Shown: positions 28,358 to 37,405, counted from the stretch's first letter. The stretch is DNA of 64,000 bases from Flavobacterium hydatis (GCF_000737695.1 NZ_JPRM01000006.1:310001-374000); one strand, 5' to 3'. The notes: generated from the letters alone by a model not told the origin. Made by a program: numbers and translations.

Positions 28358-29140
28358 ATGGATTTCCAAATAGGTCTTGTAGTTGCAGGTTTAGTCGTAG
28401 GTTTTATAGTGGGATTAACAGGTGTAGGTGGCGGTTCTTTAATGACCCCTATTTTATTATATTTTGGAATTCCTCCAACTACTGCAGTTGGTACCGATTT
28501 ATTATATGCAGCATTTACAAAAATGGGAGGTGTATTTGTACATCATAAAAAAGGAAATATCAATTGGAAAATTACAGGTTGGCTTACTCTAGGAAGTGTC
28601 CCTGCTTCTTTGCTTACCTTATGGATATTAAACAGTATAAAAACAGATATTTCTACCATCAATGCGGTTATAAAATATAGTTTAGGCTGGGCATTGCTTT
28701 TTACTTCGATTGCAATTTTATTCAAAAAGAAACTATTAATATACTCTCAAAAACACGCTGGCGATAAATTTCATAGTGAAAGCCATACACAAAATATGCT
28801 TACCATTGGTATTGGTGTATTACTTGGAGCAACCGTGACACTTACATCTATAGGAGCTGGAGCGTTAGGTACGGTTACTTTATTTTTTCTTTACCCTCTT
28901 TTGCCAACGCCTCGTTTGGTAGGAACTGAGATTGCACATGCTGTTCCTTTAACTCTTGTTGCAGGAATAGGTCATGCTTCAATGGGAAATTTAGATTTAA
29001 TTTTACTAGGTCAGTTATTATTAGGATCGCTTCCTGGGATTTTTATGGGAAGTATGTTAAGCGGAAAAGTTCCTGATTTGTTTCTTAGAAATGCTATTGC
29101 AGTAATGCTTTTTCTAGCTGGATATAAATTGATTTTCTAA
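28358..29140 (+). CDS. TauE/SafE-family sulfite exporter-like membrane protein (divergent)
   Basis: This 260-aa membrane protein has about eight helices. The two family repeats are GFIVGLTGVGGGSLMTPIL and GATVTLTSIGAGALGTVTL. It is shorter than, and only distantly like, the TauE/SafE protein encoded divergently at 27173-28075, so this is not a recent duplication. It stands alone before a bidirectional terminator. Its position between the cys operon and the Rrf2 regulator suggests transport of sulfite, sulfate or thiosulfate. Confidence 0.88.
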   Translation: MDFQIGLVVAGLVVGFIVGLTGVGGGSLMTPILLYFGIPPTTAVGTDLLYAAFTKMGGVFVHHKKGNINWKITGWLTLGSVPASLLTLWILNSIKTDISTINAVIKYSLGWALLFTSIAILFKKKLLIYSQKHAGDKFHSESHTQNMLTIGIGVLLGATVTLTSIGAGALGTVTLFFLYPLLPTPRLVGTEIAHAVPLTLVAGIGHASMGNLDLILLGQLLLGSLPGIFMGSMLSGKVPDLFLRNAIAVMLFLAGYKLIF

Positions 29141-29164
29141 ACTATACAACCTCTTTTAAGAAAA

Positions 29165-29209
29165 CAAAAAAGACCATTTCGGACATAACTGAAATGGTCT
29201 TTTTTTTAT
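29165..29209. terminator. bidirectional terminator between TauE/SafE and rrf2
   Basis: AAAAAAGACCATTTC and its complement flank a 10-nt loop, with A-run on the left and T-run on the right, between two convergent genes. Confidence 0.85.
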
Positions 29210-29228
29210 ATTTTAAAAACGTGATTGA

Positions 29229-29639
29229 CTAAAATGCGATATCTGCTAGTGAGTTATTCTCTAAAACTTTTAAGGTATTATCTCTTACTTCTGTCATTAA
29301 ACGTCTTGCTGCACAAGTAGTTTCATCGTCGCAATCGTCACATTTTTCGTAAAAGTTATGACTCGCACACGGCAACAATGCTATAGGACCTTCTAGAATA
29401 CGGTAAACTTTGGCCATGCTGATATCTTTTGGGTCTTTTATCAGGTAATACCCTCCGCCTTTTCCTTTTTTAGCACCAAGGAAACCCGAATTTCTAAGTA
29501 GCAATAAAATACTTTCCAAAAATTTAATCGAAATATGTTCGCTCTTAGCGATTTCGGCAATTTGTACAGGCTCGTTATTTTCTCGCCTAGCCAAATATGT
29601 TAAAGCCTTGATTCCGTATTTAGTTTTCTTTGAAAGCAT
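29229..29639 (-). CDS. Rrf2-family transcriptional regulator
   Basis: This 136-aa regulator has an Rrf2 winged-helix domain: MLSKKTKYGIKALTYLA, IAEIAKSEHISIKFLESIL as recognition helix region, and KGKGGGYYLIK in the wing. The C-terminal part carries four cysteines, C91-x8-C100-x2-C103-x5-C109. The spacing differs from the three-Cys IscR pattern but could bind an Fe-S cluster or sense thiols. In other bacteria Rrf2 members (CymR, IscR) control cysteine and Fe-S genes. Here it adjoins the sulfate-reduction operon and is its likely regulator. Confidence 0.9.
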   Translation of the reverse strand: MLSKKTKYGIKALTYLARRENNEPVQIAEIAKSEHISIKFLESILLLLRNSGFLGAKKGKGGGYYLIKDPKDISMAKVYRILEGPIALLPCASHNFYEKCDDCDDETTCAARRLMTEVRDNTLKVLENNSLADIAF

Positions 29640-29779
29640 TTCTTATTTTAGATTTTAGAATGTAGATTTTAGATTTGTGCCTAAAATGGACTACATATTT
29701 TTCTACAACAAAAATATACTTTTTGTGTGAACAATTACAAAAGAATGAGAAATGATACCAAATCGTGCTTTTTTTAAAA

Positions 29780-30301
29780 TTAAATCGCTAAGATTTCATT
29801 ACAAATTAAAGAAGCATTATTTTTTTCTAAATATAATTGATGATTTTGGTTTTGAAGAATTTTATTAGGAATTTTTAAATCCAAAAACCATTGTGAATTA
29901 GGTTTGTTTGAATCTTTTTCTCCAAAATATAACTTTAATTCGCAATTTGGAGATTCTGTTTCGTATCGCAATCTAGTTGATGAAACTGCAAAAAAACGAA
30001 TTGTGTTCAATCCTTTTAAAGAGGCTTTCCATGCAATAGTTCCTCCTATACTCATTCCTAAAATAATGACTTTTCCCTTTTCTAGCTGTAATAAAGTATC
30101 AACTGCTTTGTCAATTCCACCGCTTAAGAATTGATTATGAAGATTACTTTCTTCAAAATTACTTATATCAATACCTCCTAGTTCTAGAACATCATAATAC
30201 TGAATATCAAATTTAGACTCTAATAAATCGGAGTACATTTTAATCCATTCAGGATTTTTCCCTCCAAATAAGTCCGACAAAATGAGTAATCTTGGTTTCA
30301 T
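29780..30301 (-). CDS. small alpha/beta-hydrolase-like protein
   Basis: This 173-aa protein contains a nucleophile-elbow motif ILGMSIGGTIAWKA (G-x-S-x-G-G) at about residues 78-91. The preceding strand is RLLILSDLFGGKNPEW and a late NHQLY could provide the histidine. It is short for the family, giving a minimal fold. It directly follows the hairpin terminator of metZ, whose T-run ends a few bases before its start codon, so it may receive readthrough only. The substrate is unknown. Confidence 0.6.
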   Translation of the reverse strand: MKPRLLILSDLFGGKNPEWIKMYSDLLESKFDIQYYDVLELGGIDISNFEESNLHNQFLSGGIDKAVDTLLQLEKGKVIILGMSIGGTIAWKASLKGLNTIRFFAVSSTRLRYETESPNCELKLYFGEKDSNKPNSQWFLDLKIPNKILQNQNHQLYLEKNNASLICNEILAI

Positions 30302-30316
30302 ATCTAAAAAAAATAT

Positions 30317-30366
30317 CAGGCTGACGTATTCGAAGACGAGTATGTAACTTCGAATACGTCAGCCTG
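30317..30366 (-). terminator. long perfect hairpin terminator after metZ
   Basis: Nineteen-nucleotide perfect arms (CAGGCTGACGTATTCGAAG and its complement) flank a 12-nt loop, followed on the - strand by a T-run. The stem is unusually long for this genome. Confidence 0.85.
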
Positions 30367-30386
30367 ACAAATATATCATTAAACTT

Positions 30387-31559
30387 TTAAGAAAGTGCTT
30401 GCTCTAAATCGGCAATTACATCTTTTACTGTTTCTAAACCTACAGATACACGTACTAATCCTTGTGTAATACCAACTGCTAATTGATCTTCTTCAGACAG
30501 TTTACTGTGTGTTGTCGATGCAGGATGCGTAACAATTGTTCTTGTATCTCCAATATTAGCAGATAGTGAACATAATTTTATTTTATCCAAAAACTTTCTA
30601 CCAGCTTCTATTCCGCCTTTTATTTCAAATGCAATAATATTACCACCTAAAAGCATTTGCTTTTTGGCAATTTCATATTGTGGATGCGATTTTAAGAATG
30701 GGTATTTAATACTGTTCACATTAGGATGTGCTTCTAGAAACTCAGCTACTTTAAGTGCATTCTCGCAATGTTTCTCTACACGTACAACTAATGTTTCTAA
30801 GCTTTTTGATAAAATCCAGGCATTAAATGGTGATAAAGCTGGTCCTGTATTTCTTGAAAACAAATAAATCTGTCTGATTAAATCTTCATTACCAACCGTT
30901 ACTCCACCTAAAACACGTCCTTGACCATCGATTAATTTAGTAGCAGAATGCACTACCAAATGCGCTCCGTGTTTTATAGGTTGCTGAATATATGGTGTTG
31001 CAAAACAGTTATCGATAATTAAAATCAAATTGTGTTTTTTAGCAATAGTTCCAAGCAATTCCAAATCGATTACATCTACACCAGGATTTGTAGGCGACTC
31101 TGCATACAATATTTTTGTATTAGGCTTGATAAAGCTTTCAATAGTCTCCGGTTTATTGATATCAAAATAAGAAGTTTCGATATTCCATTTTGGAAAATAG
31201 GTCACAAACAAGGCATGAGTTGAACCAAAAACACTGCTTGCCGACACAATATGATCTCCTGCGTTTAATAAAGCTGCAAAAGTAGAATACACCGCTGCCA
31301 TTCCTGTTGCAAAAGCATAACCTGCTTCGGCACCTTCCATTTTGCAAATCTTATCTACAAATTCAGTTGTATTAGGATTGCTAAAACGGCTATAAATATT
31401 TCTGTCTTTCTCTTCTGTAAAAGAAGCGCGCATATCTTCGGCATCCTCAAATACAAAACTTGATGATAGGTACAATGGTACCGAATGCTCTAAATACTGA
31501 GATCTTTCTAATTGTGTTCTTATGGCTTGGGTTTCAAAACCAAATTCTTGTTCGTTCAT
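30387..31559 (-). CDS. metZ: O-succinylhomoserine sulfhydrylase-type PLP enzyme
   Basis: This 390-aa enzyme belongs to the Cys/Met metabolism PLP family (PF01053). It carries YSRFSNPNTTEFVDKI, the PLP-lysine motif HSATKLIDGQGRVLGG, and SLSANIGDTRTIVTHPASTTH near the end. The DGQGRVLGG segment is typical of the MetZ subgroup, which makes homocysteine from O-activated homoserine and sulfide. A second, longer enzyme of the family (metY, 39279-40571) is also present. Which one dominates, or whether this is a cystathionine synthase, cannot be settled here. Confidence 0.88.
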   Translation of the reverse strand: MNEQEFGFETQAIRTQLERSQYLEHSVPLYLSSSFVFEDAEDMRASFTEEKDRNIYSRFSNPNTTEFVDKICKMEGAEAGYAFATGMAAVYSTFAALLNAGDHIVSASSVFGSTHALFVTYFPKWNIETSYFDINKPETIESFIKPNTKILYAESPTNPGVDVIDLELLGTIAKKHNLILIIDNCFATPYIQQPIKHGAHLVVHSATKLIDGQGRVLGGVTVGNEDLIRQIYLFSRNTGPALSPFNAWILSKSLETLVVRVEKHCENALKVAEFLEAHPNVNSIKYPFLKSHPQYEIAKKQMLLGGNIIAFEIKGGIEAGRKFLDKIKLCSLSANIGDTRTIVTHPASTTHSKLSEEDQLAVGITQGLVRVSVGLETVKDVIADLEQALS

Positions 31560-31694
31560 TTTCTTGTTTTTTTGTTTTTCGTAAAGAGCTATTACACAAA
31601 GATTCTCAAAGACACGCTAAGGCACTTGATGTAATCTTTTATTAAACAGTTCTTTTACTATTTTAATAGCAAAGTCTTAGATTTTTCTAATAGA

Positions 31695-32126
31695 CTATTT
31701 TCCTAATTCTTCATTGTTCAAAACCACTTTGTACTTTATTGTGGCTGTAGGCTCGACAGTTTTTCCAACGGAACAATATTTCTCGAAAGAAAGTTGTGCG
31801 GCACGTTGTGCTTTTTCTGGATTAATATCTCCTTCCAGATAAAAAACCACAAAAATTTCTTTAAAAGGTTTTGCTTCGTCTATTTGTACACGAACTCCTT
31901 CGACCTCGGCACTAAATGAAGTGATTTCCTGACGTTGTTTCTTCAAAATCGAAATCATATCAATGGCGCTACATCCTGCAACTCCCATCAATACTAATTC
32001 CATTGGACTTGCACCTAAATCACTTCCGCCAAATTCGGCTCTGCTATCTACATCAACTACATGACCACGTTCGTTTTTGAGCTTAAAATGAAACGCGTCA
32101 TTTACTCTGTTTAAGGTTACTTTCAT
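31695..32126 (-). CDS. OsmC family protein
   Basis: This 143-aa OsmC/Ohr-like protein has the two conserved cysteines expected for peroxide or thiol chemistry: MGVAGCSAIDMI and FEKYCSVGKTVEPTA. The fold marker GGSDLGASPMELVL is typical of the OsmC (not Ohr) branch. It lies upstream of metZ on the same strand, 135 nt away. A link to sulfur redox homeostasis is plausible from context only. Confidence 0.87.
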   Translation of the reverse strand: MKVTLNRVNDAFHFKLKNERGHVVDVDSRAEFGGSDLGASPMELVLMGVAGCSAIDMISILKKQRQEITSFSAEVEGVRVQIDEAKPFKEIFVVFYLEGDINPEKAQRAAQLSFEKYCSVGKTVEPTATIKYKVVLNNEELGK

Positions 32127-32140
32127 GTTTTTTTGTTTTT

Positions 32141-32752
32141 TTATTCTATATCTGAATCAAAATTTCTCACTTCTTCTATAACATTGATTTTATTCTCTAT
32201 ATCAATATGTAAACATTTACTAAGTAAAATTATAATACCTATGGCCCAAATAATAACAATAATCCAAGTTGCTTCTTTAGATGTATATCTTGGTTTATTA
32301 TTTTCATCAACACCTTTTATAAAATATGGCAATACTCCTAAAGCTACAATAAATGAGTTCCATAATATTGAAAAAATTAAAAGTCCTGTAATCGAATCAT
32401 TCATCCCAGGAACTATTACACATTCCTGTTTATCATTTGGATTTACGTAAACAATAATTTTTTTACTCCTTTCTAACCTAGAAAACAATCCATCGTGATC
32501 ATCAATATTATTCATACCATAACCAAAAGCGATTCTATTTCCTAAATATTTCTTTCCTTCAATAGTATAAGAGTACTTAGTAATAACTTCGTATGACATT
32601 GTTCCTTTATTTGAACGTGAATCAATATCAATTTTTTCAACATTGGCAGAAACTGGAATCCAACTCTTAGCTTGTTCAGTTTTAAAGATACTGTACAAAC
32701 TAAATATCAAAGTTCCCAGACCTATTAAAACGAAAGGAGCGATGAATAACAA
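32141..32752 (-). CDS. DUF3592 domain-containing membrane protein
   Basis: This 203-aa protein has an N-terminal helix (residues 1-24), a soluble beta-rich part with SYEVITKYSYTIEGKKYLGNRI and IIVYVNPNDKQECVI characteristic of DUF3592, and two later transmembrane helices (about 123-148 and 165-185). The function is unknown. It ends 14 nt ahead of the OsmC gene start and so probably shares its transcript. Confidence 0.75.
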   Translation of the reverse strand: MLFIAPFVLIGLGTLIFSLYSIFKTEQAKSWIPVSANVEKIDIDSRSNKGTMSYEVITKYSYTIEGKKYLGNRIAFGYGMNNIDDHDGLFSRLERSKKIIVYVNPNDKQECVIVPGMNDSITGLLIFSILWNSFIVALGVLPYFIKGVDENNKPRYTSKEATWIIVIIWAIGIIILLSKCLHIDIENKINVIEEVRNFDSDIE

Positions 32753-32828
32753 TCCGCATCCCCAACCTTTTATAAAATTTTTAATCTTATTTTTTATTTA
32801 ATAATGATACTTATTTAACGTAACAGTT

Positions 32829-33401
32829 TTATTTATCTTTTTTGTCTAATTTATTCCAATACTCCAGGATTTTAGCCTTATAGATTTCACTCAAAGAATC
32901 AAAATTAGAGGAGAATTTATTAGTTCCAAAATTATCCGACACACTTGATTCTATAGTATAAAGCTGGTCTTTTTGTGAAAAGATTAAATGAACTGATTGT
33001 TGTTTAAAATCAGCATCATAAAGCCCGTAAATAAAAAGAGCATCGATACTTTTATCTTTATCAAAATCCCAAAATGCTTTTCTACTTCCCCAAGCCGAAA
33101 TGATTCCGTTATGATTTACTTCAATAATAGATTTTACTATCCATTTATCATTAACTTTTGTAAACCGTTGAAAATACATTTTATCAGGATTTTCATTTTT
33201 TTCTATCTTCGAAAAGATAAATACATTATCCTCATTTCCTGGAGAGTTTACCTCATCTATTTGAATTGCTCTAACTCCTTTGTATGGAAAAACTTCTTGT
33301 GTATAACTGTCTTTGTTTCTAACAATACTCGAAACTTGTGCAGTAATAACGTTTGTAAATAATAACAGTAAAAAAAGTTTTTTTATTTTTATAATATGCA
33401 A
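32829..33401 (-). CDS. hypothetical secreted protein downstream of thrA
   Basis: This 190-aa protein has a signal peptide (KLFLLLLFTNVITAQ). The mature sequence is soluble, with IISAWGSRKAFWDFDKDKSIDALFIYG resembling an FG-GAP or calcium-like loop (DFDKDKSID). The family is not recognised. It starts 18 nt after the thrA stop codon, so it may be translated from the metX-thrA message, though nothing ties it to methionine synthesis. Confidence 0.6.
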   Translation of the reverse strand: MHIIKIKKLFLLLLFTNVITAQVSSIVRNKDSYTQEVFPYKGVRAIQIDEVNSPGNEDNVFIFSKIEKNENPDKMYFQRFTKVNDKWIVKSIIEVNHNGIISAWGSRKAFWDFDKDKSIDALFIYGLYDADFKQQSVHLIFSQKDQLYTIESSVSDNFGTNKFSSNFDSLSEIYKAKILEYWNKLDKKDK

Positions 33402-33419
33402 TTTGTATACTTCTTTAAA

Positions 33420-35834
33420 TTATTCTTTATCCGACAATCTCAAGACATCTCCAAAAACTCCTCTCGCAGTTACTGCAGATCCCGCTCCGGCACCTTGTAT
33501 TACGATTGGTCTGTCTCCGTAAGATTCTGTATAAATCTCGAAGAAAGAATCTGAACCTTTTAATCCGCCTAAAGCTGTATCTGAAGGTACCGAAACTAAT
33601 TTTACTTCTAGAACTCCTTTATCGTTTTGCAAATCACCAGATAACTCTCCAATGTATCTTAAAACGTGATTTGGTTTTTGTTCGTTTTTAATCTTGTCAT
33701 AAATTGGATCAAACTCTTTTAATTTAGTCAGGAAATCAGAAACATTTCCTTCACGTAAGTGTTCTGGAATTAAATTCTGAATAGAGATTTCTTCAAATTC
33801 ATTTTGTAAATCTAACTCTCTAGCTAAAATTAATAATTTTCTACCAACATCATTTCCGCATAAATCCTCACGCGGATCTGGTTCTGTATATCCGTTATCT
33901 ATAGCTTCTTGCAAAATTTGGCTAAACGGAACATCTTTTGCAGAGAAATTATTAAATAAATAACTCAATGTTCCTGAGAAAACTCCTTTTATCTTAGTGA
34001 TATTTTCACCCGAAAGGTGTAATAATTTTATGGTATCGATTAATGGTAATCCTGCACCAACATTGGTTTCATACAAATAATTCTTTTGATTGTCTGCCAA
34101 TGCTTTTCTGATTTCTTTATAAAAACCATAACTAAGCGTATTAGCTACTTTATTAGACGAAATCAAATCAAAACTACTTTCTATTAATGAGATATAATTT
34201 TCGACGAAAGTCGCGCTTGCCGTGTTGTCAATCGCAATTAAATTCTCTAAATGATTCTCATTTGCGTAAGCGATAACATCCTTAATTGTATAAGCAACTC
34301 CGTCGTTATCGATATCTTTTTTCCAATCGGCAGAAACTCCTTTTTTATTTAAAAGCACTTTTTTAGAATTAGCAATAGCAAAAACATTCAGCTTAATATG
34401 TTTACGTTTTTCGATGCTTGCTGCCGAAGCTAAGATTTGATTTATCAAAGTTCCACCAACTAATCCGTGACCAAAAATGGCAATATTAATTTTCTTTGAA
34501 ACTCCAAAAATCTCTCCGTGAATTACATTTAAAGCTTTGTTTAGTTCTGATTTTTTAACTACCAAACTCACGTTTTTACCCGTAACGGTATTGTTAAACA
34601 AAATCGGAACAATTTTATTCTTGATTAAAGCAGTGTATGGTTTGTGGAATGTGCTTAAATCTTGTCCTATTATCGAAATTACCGAAACATTATCGGTTAC
34701 TGTTATCTGATTTACATCTTTAGAATAAAAGTCGTTTTCAAACTCTTTTTCTAATTCTATCATTGCCGTTGTTGCTTTATCTGTTGCAACTACAAGTCCG
34801 ATTCCTCTTTCTGACGATCCTTGAGAAATGATGCTTACGCTAATATCATTATCTCCCATTACTTTAAAAATACGAGCATCTACACCCGCTTTACCAAGTA
34901 ATCCACGTCCCTCAAGATTTACCAATGATAAATTCTCTAATACCGAAAGTGTTTTAATTCCTTCTTTGGCCGAATCTGATGTGATTAATGTTCCGCGATT
35001 TTCGTGGTTGAATGTGTTTAAAATACGAAGCGGAATGCTTTTTTCGATTAATGGAATTATCGTTTTTGCATGCAAAATTGTAGCTCCAAAATTAGCCAAC
35101 TCATTTGCTTCGTTAAATGATAAGTATTCAATCTTTTTAGCATCGCTTACTAAATCTGGATTTGCAGTATAAATTCCGTCAACGTGCGTAAAATTCTGAA
35201 GTTCTTCAGCATCAAGGTAATTTGCTAATAATGAAGCTGTATAATTACTTCCGTTTCTTCCTAATGTGGTTGTATCGTTGTTGTTGTTTGAACCGATGAA
35301 TCCTGTAACAATATTTACAGTTGAACCGTTATATTGTTTAAAATAGTTAATTACATTTTTCTTTGATAATTGCTCCAGAAGTTGTGCATCACCAAATTTA
35401 GAATCTGTTTTAAGCAGTTCTCTAGAATCGGCAAAGTTTGCAGGAACACCTTTTTCTTGCAAAATTGAAGTCAATAATTTAGCAGAAAGCAATTCTCCTT
35501 TAGAAAGAACCTGATCTTTTATCTTCTTGCTGTAATCGCCTATTAAACTAACTCCTTCAAAAAGTTTATCTAAAACACCAAACTCTTCTGAGAAATCAAC
35601 GTTTGAATACTCTGATATCTGGTATGTTTTAAAACTCTCTAATAACGGTTTGTAATTTCCGTTTTTAGAAGCAATTGTTAATATATCTTCTAGTTCATCT
35701 GTTGCGTTACCACGAGCAGAAACTACTACGGCGATTTTCTCACCTTGATTTATTTTATCAATAATTATAGAAACTACTTTATTAAGTCCTTCTCCGTTTG
35801 ATAAAGATTTACCTCCAAATTTTAATATTTTCAT
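33420..35834 (-). CDS. thrA: bifunctional aspartate kinase / homoserine dehydrogenase I
   Basis: This enzyme of about 804 aa supplies homoserine. The N-terminal aspartokinase begins MKILKFGGKSLSNGEGL, and central ACT-type regulatory repeats lie at about residues 300-450. The homoserine dehydrogenase domain has NIAIFGHGLVGGTLINQ, NVGAGLPLIDTI, GVFSGTLSYLFN and the catalytic EPDPREDLCGNDVGRK. I start it at the KFGG methionine at 35834; an upstream ATG at 35879 would overlap metX and add an unrelated segment. It follows metX by 28 nt in one operon, giving the kinase, dehydrogenase and acyl-transfer steps together. Confidence 0.95.
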   Translation of the reverse strand: MKILKFGGKSLSNGEGLNKVVSIIIDKINQGEKIAVVVSARGNATDELEDILTIASKNGNYKPLLESFKTYQISEYSNVDFSEEFGVLDKLFEGVSLIGDYSKKIKDQVLSKGELLSAKLLTSILQEKGVPANFADSRELLKTDSKFGDAQLLEQLSKKNVINYFKQYNGSTVNIVTGFIGSNNNNDTTTLGRNGSNYTASLLANYLDAEELQNFTHVDGIYTANPDLVSDAKKIEYLSFNEANELANFGATILHAKTIIPLIEKSIPLRILNTFNHENRGTLITSDSAKEGIKTLSVLENLSLVNLEGRGLLGKAGVDARIFKVMGDNDISVSIISQGSSERGIGLVVATDKATTAMIELEKEFENDFYSKDVNQITVTDNVSVISIIGQDLSTFHKPYTALIKNKIVPILFNNTVTGKNVSLVVKKSELNKALNVIHGEIFGVSKKINIAIFGHGLVGGTLINQILASAASIEKRKHIKLNVFAIANSKKVLLNKKGVSADWKKDIDNDGVAYTIKDVIAYANENHLENLIAIDNTASATFVENYISLIESSFDLISSNKVANTLSYGFYKEIRKALADNQKNYLYETNVGAGLPLIDTIKLLHLSGENITKIKGVFSGTLSYLFNNFSAKDVPFSQILQEAIDNGYTEPDPREDLCGNDVGRKLLILARELDLQNEFEEISIQNLIPEHLREGNVSDFLTKLKEFDPIYDKIKNEQKPNHVLRYIGELSGDLQNDKGVLEVKLVSVPSDTALGGLKGSDSFFEIYTESYGDRPIVIQGAGAGSAVTARGVFGDVLRLSDKE

Positions 35835-35862
35835 TTTCTTTGTGTTGTATTTATATGTTGCT

Positions 35863-36858
35863 CTAAAAAATAGATGCAAGCAAATTATCTAATTGTTTGT
35901 ACTCGATTAAAAAAGCATCATGTCCGTGAACAGAATCTATTTCATTATAAGAAACATTTTCCTTGAACTTTTTTAATTCCTGATAGGTTTCCTGATTTTC
36001 TCTTGCACTAAAAAACAAGTCCGAATTAATTCCTATGATATGGATATCGGCAGTTGTTTTTGACATTAATGTTTCAAAATCGTCAGTATTCCTTGTAATA
36101 TCAATTGTTTTAAGCAACTGATTCATTAATTTATATGATGAAATCTGATACCTCTTTTGAAGCTTTTTCCCATGATGACCCAACCAGCTTTCTACATTAA
36201 AAATAGCTAGTTCATCATTTTTAGTTCTCTGAAATTTTTCTTTAAAAGATTCTGGCGAGCGATAGCATAACATGGCATGTATTCGCGCATCTTCTATTGG
36301 ATTTGAAGAATTGTTTAGGATTAGTTCTTGCAAATAGCAATTTGCAATTAACCAATCGGTAGATTTCCAATCGGTTGCAATAGGTATTAAATGTTTAGTG
36401 ATTTGAGGTTCTAATGCCAGTATTTCCCACGCGATGCCACCTCCAACAGAACCACCTATAATTGCATATAATTGATTGATCTTAAGAAACTCAATCCCTT
36501 TTATGAAAATTCGGGCAATATCTCTGGCGGTAAAATCTGTATGGTTCTCAATCGAGATTCCGTTATGTCCATTTCCTGGAACATTAAAAGCTAGAATTGT
36601 ATATTTTGTAGTATCAATGGTTTTATTCTCACCAATTAAATCATTCCACCAACCGTTCTCGCCTGTAACCTGAGCGTTTCCTGTTAATGCATGATTTACC
36701 AAAACTATAGGCGCAGTGTGTAGCGGTAAACCAAAAAGTTCATAACTTAGGTTAATCGCGTTATACGAAGCGCCACTTTCGGTGACAAAATTCTGTAATA
36801 TAATCGGGATGGTTTTATTTTCCAATTTCAAATCTTTTGTAATTTTTGATTTGTACAT
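35863..36858 (-). CDS. metX: homoserine O-acyltransferase (MetX type)
   Basis: This 331-aa alpha/beta-hydrolase-fold acyltransferase has a catalytic Ser in AIIGGSVGGGIAWEIL, an acid in GINSDLFFSARE, and His in VHGHDAFLIEY near the C-terminus. HALTGNAQVTGENGWWNDLIG is typical of MetX. It activates homoserine by acetylation or succinylation; acyl specificity is not assigned here. It is immediately downstream of a SAM-I riboswitch and also lies downstream of two leader/terminator units and a 67-aa gene. Confidence 0.92.
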   Translation of the reverse strand: MYKSKITKDLKLENKTIPIILQNFVTESGASYNAINLSYELFGLPLHTAPIVLVNHALTGNAQVTGENGWWNDLIGENKTIDTTKYTILAFNVPGNGHNGISIENHTDFTARDIARIFIKGIEFLKINQLYAIIGGSVGGGIAWEILALEPQITKHLIPIATDWKSTDWLIANCYLQELILNNSSNPIEDARIHAMLCYRSPESFKEKFQRTKNDELAIFNVESWLGHHGKKLQKRYQISSYKLMNQLLKTIDITRNTDDFETLMSKTTADIHIIGINSDLFFSARENQETYQELKKFKENVSYNEIDSVHGHDAFLIEYKQLDNLLASIF

Positions 36859-36907
36859 GGAAATATTAAAAAGAAAAAACTAGAGCTATGCTAGAGAAAT
36901 TCTTTGT

Positions 36908-37011
36908 GTTATCTTTCCACGTTGGGCGTGGTAGAATGCAGCACCTTCTTCGATTTACCGAAGGGTTGCTAAGGATTCATCGGGTCTAATCCCTCGTCCT
37001 TTCTTTATAAC
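36908..37011 (-). promoter_or_regulatory. SAM-I (S-box) riboswitch upstream of metX
   Basis: On the - strand GTTATA, AAGAAAGGACGAGGGATTAG, ACCCGATGAATCCTTAGCAA, CC, a P3 hairpin (CCCTTCGGTAAATCGAAGAAGG-like), GTGCTGC, a P4 hairpin (CCACGCCCAACGTGG) and GATAAC follow the S-box order. The aptamer ends 50 nt before the metX start, with only a weak CTAG/CTAG hairpin and T-run after it. SAM-bound repression of metX-thrA is expected. Confidence 0.93.
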
Positions 37012-37040
37012 ATTTCAATACGTTTTTGAACTTAATGGCA

Positions 37041-37071
37041 CAAATTAACTACTATTTTCTTAAACGACCAA
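37041..37071 (-). promoter_or_regulatory. promoter of the SAM-I/metX transcript
   Basis: On the - strand TTGGTCG, spacer, TTAATTTG. The 31-bp block aligns with the leader promoters at 37805, 41048 and 44360 (20 of 31 identical to the last). It gives metX-thrA an entry point independent of the upstream attenuators. Confidence 0.45.
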
Positions 37072-37201
37072 ATTTTTTATTCATTTGATTTTGGTTCGTT
37101 TACAAAATAGTTCAAACAAAACAATCACGTACAAGCATCCGCTGGACACGTATATCCAGAAAATTCATATTATTAGCTTGTATTTTATTTAAAGTTTTAA
37201 T

Positions 37202-37405
37202 TTAAATAAATAATGTTTCATTCTCTTTTGAATACATCAAGAAAAGCAAAGAATTAGGTGCTTTTTTTTGTGCAGTTTCATCTGTAGCTTCCATTCCAAA
37301 TCTTGGATGTGCCAATTCATTTACAGTTTGGATTGTAGCTGTTTTCTTAGCTCTAAAAAATCTAAAGAATCCGAACCTTTTTGCGAAGTAGTTTTGTGTG
37401 CTCAT
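37202..37405 (-). CDS. small protein of the attenuator-linked family (67 aa)
   Basis: This 67-aa protein has a basic, aromatic N-terminal part (YFAKRFGFFRFFRAKKT) and the C-terminal end NSLLFLMYSKENETLFI. The end matches that of the 62-aa protein at 40633-40821 in 11 of 17 positions, so the two are paralogues despite divergent N-termini. Both are the first gene after a leader/terminator unit of a methionine operon. The first 14 nt of its coding sequence are identical to those of metY. No known domain is recognised. A regulatory or enzyme-binding role is speculation. Confidence 0.65.
   Translation of the reverse strand: MSTQNYFAKRFGFFRFFRAKKTATIQTVNELAHPRFGMEATDETAQKKAPNSLLFLMYSKENETLFI

Noticed and set aside
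31560..31694. SAM riboswitch or leader attenuator upstream of metZ
   Set aside because: The gap has only a CAAAG-type repeat-like sequence, no S-box core, no SAM-II pattern and no terminator hairpin.
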